DNA of 25,529 nt from CAYWKS01 sp964458935 (GTDB lineage: Bacteria; Planctomycetota; Phycisphaerae; Phycisphaerales; Zrk34): the NCBI GenBank assembly GCA_964458935.1, contig CAYWKS010000038.1, forward strand, positions 1 to 25,529, given 5' to 3'. The notes beneath the pieces are model-generated. The model saw nothing but the letters and a program-made list of their open reading frames with translations, ran no database searches and was not told where the DNA came from. The position numbers were made by a program, and so were the translations under genes. Numbering within the stretch: position 1 is the first letter of the stretch; each line of letters begins with the position of its first letter. Below, one piece after another: positions 15,952 through 23,283 of the stretch.

Positions 15952-16644
15952 ATGATTGCAGGCACAGAGAACATGTCGCGCGACCAGGTCGAGCAACTGG
16001 TTCGGCAGGTCCTCCGCAACCAGTGGGGTGCGATCGGCGAGCAGTTCCGGCCCGAGGCGCACAACGGCGGGCCCAACCCGCTCGTGGTCAATGTCTCCGC
16101 CAGGCACATCCATGTCACGCCCGAAGCGCTGGAGGCCCTGTTCGGACCCGGAGCGCAACTGACAAAGCTCAAGGACCTTTATCAGGACGGCGAGTTCGCC
16201 AGCGAGCAGATCGTCAACATCATCGGCCCACGCAACCGCATGATCCCCGGCGTCCGCATCCTCGGGCCCGTCCGCAATTACACCCAGGTCGAGCTCAGCT
16301 ACACCGACGGGGTGTTCCTCGGCATCGACCTGCCCCTGCGGATCAGCGGCAACCACGACAACACGCCCGGCTGCGTGCTCGTCGGCCCCTACGGCGCGTA
16401 CAACATGCCCAACGGCGTCATCCGCGCAGAGCGGCATGTCCACATGCATCCCGACGATGCGGCGCACTTCGGCGTCAGCGACGGGGCGTACATGAAGCTC
16501 AACATCGACGGGCCGTGCGGCCTGCTGTTCAACAACGTCAAGGTCCGCGTGAACCCCAAGGTCAAGCTCGAGGTGCACATCGACACCGACGAGGGCAACG
16601 CCTGCGACCTGAAGTCGGCGACGCGGATGGAACTTCTCAAGTAA
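15952..16644 (+). CDS. pduL: PduL-type phosphate acyltransferase, BMC-associated
   Basis: From ATG 15952 this is 230 residues. Residues about 8-25 (MSRDQVEQLVRQVLRNQW) form an amphipathic helix like the encapsulation peptides of BMC cargo. Two PTAC domains follow: the first begins NPLVVNVSARHIHVT, with metal-ligand histidines in ARHIH, and the second contains RAERHVHMHPDDAAHFGV. PduL transfers an acyl group from CoA to phosphate, regenerating CoA inside the compartment; here the likely substrate is lactyl-CoA. It is the first gene of the BMC operon. An in-frame GTG at 15907 would add 15 residues but overlaps the promoter; ATG 15973 would start exactly on the helix and is the alternative. Confidence 0.92.
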   Translation: MIAGTENMSRDQVEQLVRQVLRNQWGAIGEQFRPEAHNGGPNPLVVNVSARHIHVTPEALEALFGPGAQLTKLKDLYQDGEFASEQIVNIIGPRNRMIPGVRILGPVRNYTQVELSYTDGVFLGIDLPLRISGNHDNTPGCVLVGPYGAYNMPNGVIRAERHVHMHPDDAAHFGVSDGAYMKLNIDGPCGLLFNNVKVRVNPKVKLEVHIDTDEGNACDLKSATRMELLK

Positions 16645-16718
16645 ACGCGGCGTACGGCCCGCGCGGCGGGTCGGCGATACACAGGATCGATCCCTAATCA
16701 GTCAGTGGAGATGCCCTC

Positions 16719-17015
16719 ATGGCACAGCAAGCACTGGGAATGGTGGAAACCAAGGGTCTGGTCACGCTCATCGAGGCGTCGGACGCCATGATCAAGGCGG
16801 CCAACGTGGAGATGATCGGCTGGGACAAGGTCGGCTCGGGCATGGTCACGAGCTTCGTGACCGGCGACGTGGCGGCGGTGAAGGCGGCCGTGGACGCCGG
16901 GGCCGAAGCCGCCGGTCGCGTGGGCGAGGTCGTCAGCGCCCAGGTCATCGCGCGGCCTCACGACGACCTGCCCAACCTCCTGCCCAAGCCCAAGAAGACC
17001 GCCTCGTCGAAGTGA
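16719..17015 (+). CDS. BMC-H hexameric shell protein 1
   Basis: A 98-residue single-BMC-domain protein (PduA/CcmK type): MAQQALGMVETKG start, pore loop KVGSG at residues 37-41 and the signature GDVAAVKAAVDAGAEAA. Hexamers of such proteins tile the facets of the shell. Compared with the paralogue at 18684 it has a longer C-terminal tail rich in Lys and Pro (KPKKTASSK), which could contact cargo or neighbouring hexamers. GGAG lies 8 nt before the ATG. A short hairpin begins directly at its stop codon. Confidence 0.96.
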   Translation: MAQQALGMVETKGLVTLIEASDAMIKAANVEMIGWDKVGSGMVTSFVTGDVAAVKAAVDAGAEAAGRVGEVVSAQVIARPHDDLPNLLPKPKKTASSK

Positions 17016-17029
17016 GCGGCATGCGCCGC
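17016..17029 (+). other. Intercistronic hairpin after BMC-H 1
   Basis: GCGGC-ATGC-GCCGC, a perfect 5-bp stem with a 4-nt loop beginning on the base after the stop codon. There is no T-run, so RNA-end protection or processing is more likely than termination. Short GC stems also arise by chance at this base composition. Confidence 0.35.
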
Positions 17030-17079
17030 CCGGCAAGCAATACGCCGCCGCGACCGGTGCACGGCGCGGCTCATGGAGC

Positions 17080-17346
17080 ATGAACATGAATGCTTTGGGA
17101 ATGATCGAAACGCGCGGCCAGGTCGGCCTGGTCGAGGGTCTGGACGCGGCGCTCAAGGCCGCCAACGTCGAACTGGTCAAGACGATCCCGATCGGCGGGG
17201 CGTACGTGACCGCGATCTTCAAGGGCGACGTCGGGTCGGTCAAGGCCGCCGTGGACGCCGGCGCCGAGGCGGCCAGCCGCGTCGGCGAGCTCGTGGCCGC
17301 CCACGTCATCGCACGCCCCAGCGAGTCGCTGATCGACAACTTCTAA
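17080..17346 (+). CDS. BMC-H hexameric shell protein 2, variant pore
   Basis: An 88-residue single-BMC-domain protein with the usual fold signature (NALGMIETRGQVGLVEGLDA, then KGDVGSVKAAVDAGAEAASR). Its pore loop differs from the other two hexamers of the operon: where they read KVGSG followed by Met or Leu, this one reads PIGGAY (residues 37-42). The pore Lys and Ser are lost and a Tyr is gained, which suggests a pore of different size or polarity. GGAG precedes the ATG by 3 nt and overlaps the upstream hairpin region only slightly. Met3 is an alternative start. Confidence 0.95.
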   Translation: MNMNALGMIETRGQVGLVEGLDAALKAANVELVKTIPIGGAYVTAIFKGDVGSVKAAVDAGAEAASRVGELVAAHVIARPSESLIDNF

Positions 17347-17383
17347 GGAATCGGCCGACCGACCACGGAGCGGCCAGCGCTCA

Positions 17384-17402
17384 TGCGACGCGGCGCGTCG
17401 CA
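17384..17402 (+). other. Intercistronic palindrome after BMC-H 2
   Basis: TGCGACGCG-G-CGCGTCGCA, a perfect 9-bp inverted repeat around one central base (about 7 bp stem in RNA), in the 117-bp gap before the kinase gene. It lacks a T-run. It could separate high shell-protein expression from lower enzyme expression. Confidence 0.5.
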
Positions 17403-17463
17403 CGCGTTCGCCACGCTCGGCGCCCTCGTGGCTCGTTGGCTCAGTGGCTTGGTCGTTACGCCT

Positions 17464-18645
17464 ATGATCGTCCTCGTCGCCAATCTCGGTAGCACCAGCT
17501 TCAAGTACAAGCTGTTCGACATGTCGGGTGGCTCGGAAGCGGTGCTCGCACAGGGCGCGGCCGACCGCATCGGCAGCGGCGGCGGGGCATGGTCGATCGC
17601 CGCCGGCGACCGGTCGCTCGACGGCCAGGCCGACCTGGCCGACCATGGCGCGGCGATCGACCTGCACATGGCGCGGCTGGATGAGCTGGAGGTGCTGCCG
17701 GCCGGTGGGCTTGACGCGATCGCCTTCAAGGCCGTGCACGGCGGGCCCATCAGCGGCGCCGTCCGCGTGGACAAGAAGGTCATCGAGACGATGCAGCGGT
17801 TCGCCGACGTCGCCCCGGCGCACAACCCGCCGTACATCGCCGCGATGCAGGCGTTCGGTGAGCGGCTGCCCCAGGTCCCGCAGATCGCGGCGTTCGAGAC
17901 CGCCTTCCACCAGACGATCCCCGACGCCCGCCAGACCTACGCGATCCCGTGGGAATGGACGACGCAGTTGGGCGTCCGCCGCTACGGCTTCCACGGCGCC
18001 TCGCACCGCTACATCGCGACGCGGATGGCCGAGCTCGAGCCCAAGGCCACGCGGATCATCAACTGCCACCTCGGCGGGTCGTCGAGCATCTGTGCGATCG
18101 AATCCGGCCGCAGCGTCGCCACGAGCATGGGCCTGACCCCGCAGACGGGTCTGCCGCAGTCGACGCGGGTCGGCGACATCGACATCTACGCGTTGATGAA
18201 GCTGCGCAGCGCCGGGATCGAAGCCGACGAGGCGTTGAAGCAGATGAGCAAGACCGGCGGCATGCTGGGCATCAGCGGCGTGGGCGGCGACCTGCGGGAC
18301 ATCGAGGCCGCCGCCGAGGAAGGCCACGAACGCGCCCAGCTCGCGATCGAGGTGCTCATCGAATCGGTCCGGCATTACCTCGGCGCGTACCTCGCGGTGT
18401 TGAACGGCGCCGACGCGATCACGTTCACCGGCGGGATCGGGCAGAACAGCCCGCTGATCCGAGCCGGCGTGCTGGAGCACATGAGCTACGCGGGCATCGG
18501 CGTGGACACCGATGCCAACGACCGGGTCGAGGGCGACGCCGAGACCCGCATCGACGCGGCCGACGCCACCGTGCAGGTATGGGTCCTGCCCACCAACGAA
18601 GAGCTGATCGTCGCTCGCCAGGCGATCGACGTGTTGAATCAATGA
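17464..18645 (+). CDS. ackA: Acetate/propionate kinase-like enzyme, BMC-associated
   Basis: A 393-residue ASKHA-fold kinase matching acetate kinase length. Motifs: NLGSTSFKYK (N7, S10, S12, K14), VHGG (H92), PAHNPPYI, FHQTIP, YGFHGASH (H177), CHLGGSSS, GLPQSTRVGDID (R235), FTGGIGQNS and the terminal PTNEEL. Several active-site positions differ from canonical AckA: the catalytic Asp of FDTAFHQTMP is Glu here (E145), the acetyl-phosphate-binding Arg before VHGG is Lys (K89), and HLGNG is HLGGS. In this operon it probably converts lactyl-phosphate and ADP to lactate and ATP. ATG 17464 opens directly on the first beta strand; the frame extends to 17383, but that part crosses a palindrome and looks non-coding. 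It has no clear ribosome site. Confidence 0.88.
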   Translation: MIVLVANLGSTSFKYKLFDMSGGSEAVLAQGAADRIGSGGGAWSIAAGDRSLDGQADLADHGAAIDLHMARLDELEVLPAGGLDAIAFKAVHGGPISGAVRVDKKVIETMQRFADVAPAHNPPYIAAMQAFGERLPQVPQIAAFETAFHQTIPDARQTYAIPWEWTTQLGVRRYGFHGASHRYIATRMAELEPKATRIINCHLGGSSSICAIESGRSVATSMGLTPQTGLPQSTRVGDIDIYALMKLRSAGIEADEALKQMSKTGGMLGISGVGGDLRDIEAAAEEGHERAQLAIEVLIESVRHYLGAYLAVLNGADAITFTGGIGQNSPLIRAGVLEHMSYAGIGVDTDANDRVEGDAETRIDAADATVQVWVLPTNEELIVARQAIDVLNQ

Positions 18646-18683
18646 ACCATGCAACCCGTTAACGAACCCCAGGAGTGTCCGTC

Positions 18684-18947
18684 ATGGCACAGCAGGCAAT
18701 CGGGATGATCGAAACCAAGGGACTGATCGCGGCGATCCAGGGCGCCGACGCGGCGATGAAGGCGGCGAACGTCAAGTACGCCGGCCAGGCCAAGGTCGGC
18801 AGCGGCCTGATGAGCGTCACGTTCACCGGCGACGTCGCCGCGGTGAAGGCGGCGGTCGACGCCGGCGCCGAAGCGGCCGGCCGCGTTGGCCAGGTCGTCA
18901 GCGTCAACGTCATCGCCCGTCCGCACGAAGACGTGAGCAAGGTGTAA
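18684..18947 (+). CDS. BMC-H hexameric shell protein 3
   Basis: An 87-residue single-BMC-domain protein, MAQQAIGMIETKGLIAAIQ, pore loop KVGSG at residues 37-41, then TGDVAAVKAAVDAGAEAAGR. It is the closest paralogue of BMC-H 1 (same first residues and same pore), without that protein's lysine-rich tail. Together the two bracket the variant hexamer and the kinase, indicating a tandem duplication followed by rearrangement. AGGAG is 8 nt before ATG 18684; the in-frame GTG at 18675 lies within the ribosome site and is rejected. Confidence 0.96.
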   Translation: MAQQAIGMIETKGLIAAIQGADAAMKAANVKYAGQAKVGSGLMSVTFTGDVAAVKAAVDAGAEAAGRVGQVVSVNVIARPHEDVSKV

Positions 18948-18994
18948 GTCGCGGCGGCGGTGCCGAGGTCGACGCCCAGCCCGCGCCGCGCGGC

Positions 18995-19014
18995 ACGGGG
19001 CGGCTTCGGCCCGT
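18995..19014 (+). other. Intercistronic hairpin after BMC-H 3
   Basis: ACGGGGC and GCCCGT can pair with one bulged G around a loop containing TTCG, within the 102-bp gap between the last BMC-H and the first BMC-P gene. No T-run follows. Confidence 0.3.
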
Positions 19015-19049
19015 GACTCAACGGCTTCTACTCGCACCGGAGGTGCGCC

Positions 19050-19382
19050 ATGTTGCTCGGACGCGTGCAGGGACATGTCGTGGCATCGCACAAGGACCCG
19101 GCGATGGGTGGCTGCCGCATGCTGCTCGTCGAGCCGGTCAAGATCCACTACGCCGCGTCGGGCGGCGGGACGATGGAGTTGACCGGCAAGGCGATCGTGG
19201 CCGTCGACCGCATTGGCGCCGGCGAGGGCCAGATCGTCATGCTCGTCCAGGGCTCTTCCGCCCGGATGGTCGAGGGCTGCAACAAGATGCCGGTCGACGC
19301 CGTCGTCGTCGGGCTCGTCGATGAAGCGTACGTCAAGGGCAAGCAACTGAACACCGGTGACCCCGACCCCACGTCGGGCTGA
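19050..19382 (+). CDS. BMC-P pentameric shell (vertex) protein 1
   Basis: A 110-residue EutN/CcmL-family protein. The start MLLGRVQGHVVASHKDP is the canonical beginning of the beta-barrel fold, followed by LLVEPV, the turn RIGAGEGQIVMLVQGSSARM and the closing strand DAVVVGLVDEAYV. Pentamers of this family cap the vertices of the polyhedral shell. It is the most canonical of the three pentamers in the operon and has a short disordered tail. CGGAGG lies 6 nt before the ATG. Confidence 0.95.
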   Translation: MLLGRVQGHVVASHKDPAMGGCRMLLVEPVKIHYAASGGGTMELTGKAIVAVDRIGAGEGQIVMLVQGSSARMVEGCNKMPVDAVVVGLVDEAYVKGKQLNTGDPDPTSG

Positions 19383-19418
19383 TCCGGCCGGACCGACAGA
19401 CCAAGGGAACGCTACGCA

Positions 19419-20861
19419 ATGGACCAGGCCACACTCATCCAGAACGTCGTGCAGGAGGTGATGCGCCAGTTGGGCGACGGCTCGAGCTCGGGCGGCAACG
19501 GCGTCGGCCCCGCCGCCGCGCCTTCGGCCCCGCGGGTCGGCGCCGGGCGCTTCGGGGTGTTCGACAACGTCGATCAGGCCGTCGACGCCGCCACCGACGC
19601 CCAGCGCCGCCTCGCCGACGGCGGGCTGGACCTGCGCGACCGCATCGTCCGCCTCATCAAGCGCATCGTCATCGACAACCGCCAGCAGTGGGGCAAGCTC
19701 GAGTTCGAGGAGACGAAGGTCGGCCGGCTCGACCACAAGATCACCAAGCTGGAGATCCTCGACCGCGTGCCCGGCGTGGAGTACCTGCGAACCGCCGCAC
19801 ACAGCGGCGACGAAGGCATCAGCCTCGACGAGTTCGCCCCGTGGGGCGTGATCGGCGTCATCACCCCCGTGACGCACTCGGTCCCCACGCTGACGGCCAA
19901 CGCGATCAACATGATCGCCGCCGGCAACGCCATGGTCATCAACGCCCATCCGTCCGGCGCCCGGTGCGCCGCGACCGCGGTCGAGGCCTACAACCGCGGC
20001 ATTGCCGCCGAGTGCGGGATCGAGAACCTCATCTGCATCATCAATCCGCCGTCGCTCCGCAGCGCCGAGGAGATCTTCCGCCATGAGCGGGTCCCGATGC
20101 TGGTGGCGACCGGCGGCCCGGCGGTCGCCCGCGCCGCGATGAAGCAACCCAAGCGGGCCGTCGTCGCCGGTCCCGGCAACCCTCCCGTGGTCGTCGACGA
20201 GACCGCAGACCTCGACCGTGCCGCCCGCGGCATCATCGACGGCGGCGGATTCGACAACAACCTGCTCTGCGTCGGCGAGAAGGAAGTCTTCGTGGTCGAG
20301 AGCGTGTTCGACCGGATGATGGCCGCCATGGAGCGCGCCGGCGCGGTGAGGCTGAACAGCGCCCAGATCGACAAGTTGACCACCGCCGCGTTCGACACCT
20401 CCGGCGACCACCCGCACGTCCGCAAGGAACTGGTCGGCAAGGACTGCTCGGTGCTCGCCGAGGCCGCCGGCGCCGGCGTCCGCCAGGGCGTCGACCTGCT
20501 GTACGGCGAGACCGATGAGAGCAACCTGTTCGTCCCCGAGGAGCAGATGATGCCCTTCGTCCCGTTCGTTCGCGTGCCCAGCGTCGATCGGGCGATCGAG
20601 CTGGCCATCAAGCACGAGCACGGGTTCGGCCACACCGCCATCATCCACTCCAACAACCTGCAAACCATCACCCGCATGGGCCGGATCATGAACACCACGA
20701 TGTTCGTGGTGAACGGCCCGTCGACCGCGGGCCTGGGCATCGGCGGCGAGGGCTACCTCAGCTACTCGATCGCCACGCCGACCGGCGAGGGCATCACCAC
20801 GCCGCTGACCTTCACGCGATTCCGCCGCGGCACCGTCGCCGGGGCGCTGCGCATGATCTGA
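19419..20861 (+). CDS. CoA-acylating aldehyde dehydrogenase (PduP/EutE-like), BMC cargo
   Basis: A 480-residue aldehyde dehydrogenase of the CoA-acylating subfamily. Residues 1-18 (MDQATLIQNVVQEVMRQL) form an amphipathic encapsulation helix, joined by a Gly/Ser/Ala/Pro linker (about 20-45) to the catalytic domain. The Rossmann part contains GVIGVITPVTHSVPT and PSGARCAAT, and the catalytic Cys is C284 in FDNNLLCVGEKEV, the usual EutE/PduP context. It would oxidise lactaldehyde (or propionaldehyde) with NAD+ and CoA to the acyl-CoA inside the shell, handing product to PduL. Both neighbours are BMC-P genes, which fixes it as compartment cargo. Confidence 0.94.
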   Translation: MDQATLIQNVVQEVMRQLGDGSSSGGNGVGPAAAPSAPRVGAGRFGVFDNVDQAVDAATDAQRRLADGGLDLRDRIVRLIKRIVIDNRQQWGKLEFEETKVGRLDHKITKLEILDRVPGVEYLRTAAHSGDEGISLDEFAPWGVIGVITPVTHSVPTLTANAINMIAAGNAMVINAHPSGARCAATAVEAYNRGIAAECGIENLICIINPPSLRSAEEIFRHERVPMLVATGGPAVARAAMKQPKRAVVAGPGNPPVVVDETADLDRAARGIIDGGGFDNNLLCVGEKEVFVVESVFDRMMAAMERAGAVRLNSAQIDKLTTAAFDTSGDHPHVRKELVGKDCSVLAEAAGAGVRQGVDLLYGETDESNLFVPEEQMMPFVPFVRVPSVDRAIELAIKHEHGFGHTAIIHSNNLQTITRMGRIMNTTMFVVNGPSTAGLGIGGEGYLSYSIATPTGEGITTPLTFTRFRRGTVAGALRMI

Positions 20862-20878
20862 CCGAACACGGAGCGACC

Positions 20879-21172
20879 ATGCTGTTGGCACGCATCCAGG
20901 GCCAGGCCACGAGCACCCGACACCATCACACCATCGATGGCCAGCGGTTGCTCATCGGCCAGGCGCTCGGCGCCGACCTGCAGCCCTACGGCGACCCGCA
21001 GCTCACCCTCGACCGCCTCGGCGCCGGCGCCGGCGACATCGTCGTCGTCACCTCTGACGGCAAGGGCCTGCGCGACATGCTCGGGCACGACAACAGCCCC
21101 GCGCGGTGGTTCACGATCGGCATCGTCGACACCGCCCGCTGCGGCGAGGCTCGCTACCCGGCCGCCACATAA
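20879..21172 (+). CDS. BMC-P pentameric shell protein 2
   Basis: A 97-residue EutN/CcmL-family protein starting MLLARIQGQATSTRHHHTIDG, with LDRLGAGAGDIVVVTSDGKGL at the conserved turn and FTIGIVDTARC as closing strand. It diverges from pentamer 1 in the first turn (HHHTIDGQRL instead of DPAMGGCRM) and has little C-terminal extension. It begins 17 bp after the aldehyde dehydrogenase stop, with GGAG upstream, so translation is probably coupled. Confidence 0.94.
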   Translation: MLLARIQGQATSTRHHHTIDGQRLLIGQALGADLQPYGDPQLTLDRLGAGAGDIVVVTSDGKGLRDMLGHDNSPARWFTIGIVDTARCGEARYPAAT

Positions 21173-21187
21173 ACGCAAGACACGATC

Positions 21188-22018
21188 ATGCCTCCCATCG
21201 ATGAACAACTCGTCCGCCGGATCGCTCAGCGCATCATCGCCCAGATGATCGGCGCGGCGGATGCCGATGCGACGGCCGGCGCCCGCCCCGTCGAGGTCCG
21301 CCCGGCCGCGGGCGTGTGCACCGGCGACTACAGCAAGTTCGCCGATCGGCCGGACCTGGCCGGCGGCGCGGCACGATCGTCGCCCAGCCCCGACGCGCTC
21401 ACGGCCGATCGCACGTTCACCGGCTTTGTCACGGCCCGGCGGCTCGAGGACGCCGGCGTCCGGCACATTCGGCTGGGCCCGGGCGCGCGTCTGACGCCGC
21501 TCGCCGCCGACTACGTCCGCGCCGCCGGGCTCACCATCGAGCACGCCGCCGCCCCCGCCAGCGCCAGCGCCGGCCCGGCCCGGGCCAACACCGCCACGAC
21601 CTGGCAGTGGTGGATCGACGGCCACTGCGACGCCGTGCGCCAGTTGACCACCGCGTATCGTCAGTCGCTCGCCCCGCTCACCCCGCAGGGCAAGCCGTCT
21701 GCCCTGGCCGACGTCATCGGCCGCATGGCCCGCTCGGTCCGTGACGGGCGCGCGGTCGGCGGCGTGCTGTTCGTCCACTCCGCCGCGCAGGCCGCGTGCT
21801 TCGCCAACCGCTGCCAGTCGCTGCGGGCGGTCGTCGGCACGTGTGGCCAGGCCGTCCAGCAGGGCATCGACCAGCTCGCCGCCAACGTGCTGATCCTCGA
21901 GTACCCGCACCACGGGCACAAGAGCATGCAGGCCCTGGTCGACGCGTTCATCCAGACGCCGCGCCCGGCGCTCGCCGACGTTGACCGCCGACTCAGGGAG
22001 CTCGCCACATGCGTTTAG
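21188..22018 (+). CDS. Unassigned BMC-operon protein with EutT/EutQ-like motif and RpiB-like C-terminal domain
   Basis: A 276-residue protein I cannot name. Residues 1-22 (MPPIDEQLVRRIAQRIIAQM) form an amphipathic helix like encapsulation peptides. Residues about 78-118 (FTGFVTARRLEDAG, then IRLGPGARLTPLAADYVRAAG) resemble the short 'LTPxAxDYxRxxG' element at the start of EutT/EutQ-type proteins. Residues about 185-257 resemble the C-terminal half of ribose-5-phosphate isomerase B: FANRCQSLRAVVG, then LAANVLILEYPHHG, ending SMQALVDAFI. The N-terminal RpiB catalytic region is not present, so isomerase activity is doubtful; a structural, chaperone or sugar-phosphate-binding role is possible. 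It overlaps the next pentamer gene by 10 bp, and its own ribosome site is weak. Confidence 0.75.
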   Translation: MPPIDEQLVRRIAQRIIAQMIGAADADATAGARPVEVRPAAGVCTGDYSKFADRPDLAGGAARSSPSPDALTADRTFTGFVTARRLEDAGVRHIRLGPGARLTPLAADYVRAAGLTIEHAAAPASASAGPARANTATTWQWWIDGHCDAVRQLTTAYRQSLAPLTPQGKPSALADVIGRMARSVRDGRAVGGVLFVHSAAQAACFANRCQSLRAVVGTCGQAVQQGIDQLAANVLILEYPHHGHKSMQALVDAFIQTPRPALADVDRRLRELATCV

Positions 22019-22326
22019 CACGCGTCACCGGGCACGTCACGCTGAACCGCCGGCTCGAGGAGTTCCCCAAGGGCGCGCTGCTGCTGTGCGATGCGCTCGA
22101 CCCCGAGGGTGTGCAGCGGATCGATGCCGATCGGCCCCGCCGTTCGCCCATGGACCAGTCGCTGGTCGTCTTCGACGAGCTGGGCGCCGGCGTCGGCAGC
22201 GTGGTCGCCATCGCCGAGGGCGCCGAGGGCGCGATGCCGTGGTGGCCCGACCGCCGACCCGTGGACGCCTACTGCGTCGCCATCGTCGACACGGTCCACG
22301 TCCAACCCGAACTGATGAGCACCTAA
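22009..22326 (+). CDS. BMC-P pentameric shell protein 3
   Basis: A 105-residue EutN/CcmL-family protein (MRLARVTGHVTLNRRLEEF, LVVFDELGAGVGSVVAIAEG, closing strand VDAYCVAIVDTVHV). It has an insertion around residues 33-50 with several Asp and Arg residues that the other two pentamers lack, and AMPWWPDRRP before the last strand. The ATG lies inside the end of the preceding gene (overlap 22009-22018), showing translational coupling. Three divergent pentamers with no trimeric shell protein is characteristic of PVM-type compartments. Confidence 0.93.
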   Translation: MRLARVTGHVTLNRRLEEFPKGALLLCDALDPEGVQRIDADRPRRSPMDQSLVVFDELGAGVGSVVAIAEGAEGAMPWWPDRRPVDAYCVAIVDTVHVQPELMST

Positions 22327-22350
22327 GCAACCGACCCGCGAGAGGATTTC

Positions 22351-23238
22351 ATGATGACCGCCAACCTGTGGCAGATGAAGAAGCAACTGTGCGACATCGG
22401 CGAGCGTATCTGGCTCAAGGGCTTCTGCGCCGGCAACGAGGGCAACCATTCGGTCCGCATCGCCGACGACCGCATCCTGATCACCGCGTCGGGCGTGTCC
22501 AAGGGGATGCTCAAGCCCGAGCACATCATCACGTGCGACATGGACGGCGACGTCGTCGACGGCAGCAGCAAGTACAAGCCATCGTCCGAGCGGAAGGTGC
22601 ACATCGCCGTGTACAAGCACCGGCCCGACGTGAAGGCGGTGATCCATTCGCACCCGCCGCACGCCACCGCGTTCGCCGTGGCCAACATCCCGCTGCCCGA
22701 GGGCGTGCACCCCGAGGCGGAGGTGTTCCTCGGCCGCGTCCCCGTCGCCGAGTACGCCACGCCCAGCACCGACGACCTGCCCAACAGCATCCTGCCGCTG
22801 ATCGGCCCGGAGACCAACACCGTGATCATGGGCAACCACGGCAGCGTCAGCTTCGACGTGGACCTGGTCGGCGCCTACTACAAGCTGGAGATCCTCGACG
22901 CGTACTGCCGCATCCTCCTGCTGAGCAAGCAGGTCGGCCGGATCAACACGCTGACCAGCGAGCAGATGTCCGAGCTGCTGCAGGTGAAGCAGAACTTCGG
23001 TCTGTCCGACCCGCGGGCGGCGTGCGCCCTGGACGGCTGCGTCGGCGGCACACAGAACGAGCCGTTCCTCGCCGGGTTCGACGTCCGCCCGGCGGGCGCG
23101 GCCTGCGCGGTCAACGGCGGGCCCATCGACCAGCGCCACACCGGCCAGGCCCAGGCCGCCGCCCCGACCGACGACGCGGCGTTCGAGCGGATGGTCCAGA
23201 CCATCACCGACCAGATCATGGCCGGCGCCGGCAAGTAA
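22351..23238 (+). CDS. Class II aldolase, fuculose/rhamnulose-1-phosphate type, BMC cargo
   Basis: A 295-residue zinc aldolase of the FucA/AraD family. Visible residues: phosphate-binding GNEGNHSV (N29-S34), SSERKVH with catalytic E80 (Glu73 of E. coli FucA), zinc ligands H99 and H101 in HSHPPHA and the third histidine H163 in GNHG. The reaction is cleavage of L-fuculose-1-phosphate (or a related deoxysugar phosphate) to DHAP and L-lactaldehyde. Residues beyond about 215 exceed the usual FucA length: a linker rich in Ala/Gly ends in an amphipathic helix at about 274-291 (DAAFERMVQTITDQIM), probably a C-terminal encapsulation peptide. GAGAGGA precedes the ATG. Choice between fuculose and rhamnulose substrate cannot be made here. 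Confidence 0.92.
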   Translation: MMTANLWQMKKQLCDIGERIWLKGFCAGNEGNHSVRIADDRILITASGVSKGMLKPEHIITCDMDGDVVDGSSKYKPSSERKVHIAVYKHRPDVKAVIHSHPPHATAFAVANIPLPEGVHPEAEVFLGRVPVAEYATPSTDDLPNSILPLIGPETNTVIMGNHGSVSFDVDLVGAYYKLEILDAYCRILLLSKQVGRINTLTSEQMSELLQVKQNFGLSDPRAACALDGCVGGTQNEPFLAGFDVRPAGAACAVNGGPIDQRHTGQAQAAAPTDDAAFERMVQTITDQIMAGAGK

Positions 23239-23283
23239 CCGAACACCCCAGACGACAGCGACCCGCAAGGAAGGAAACGCATC

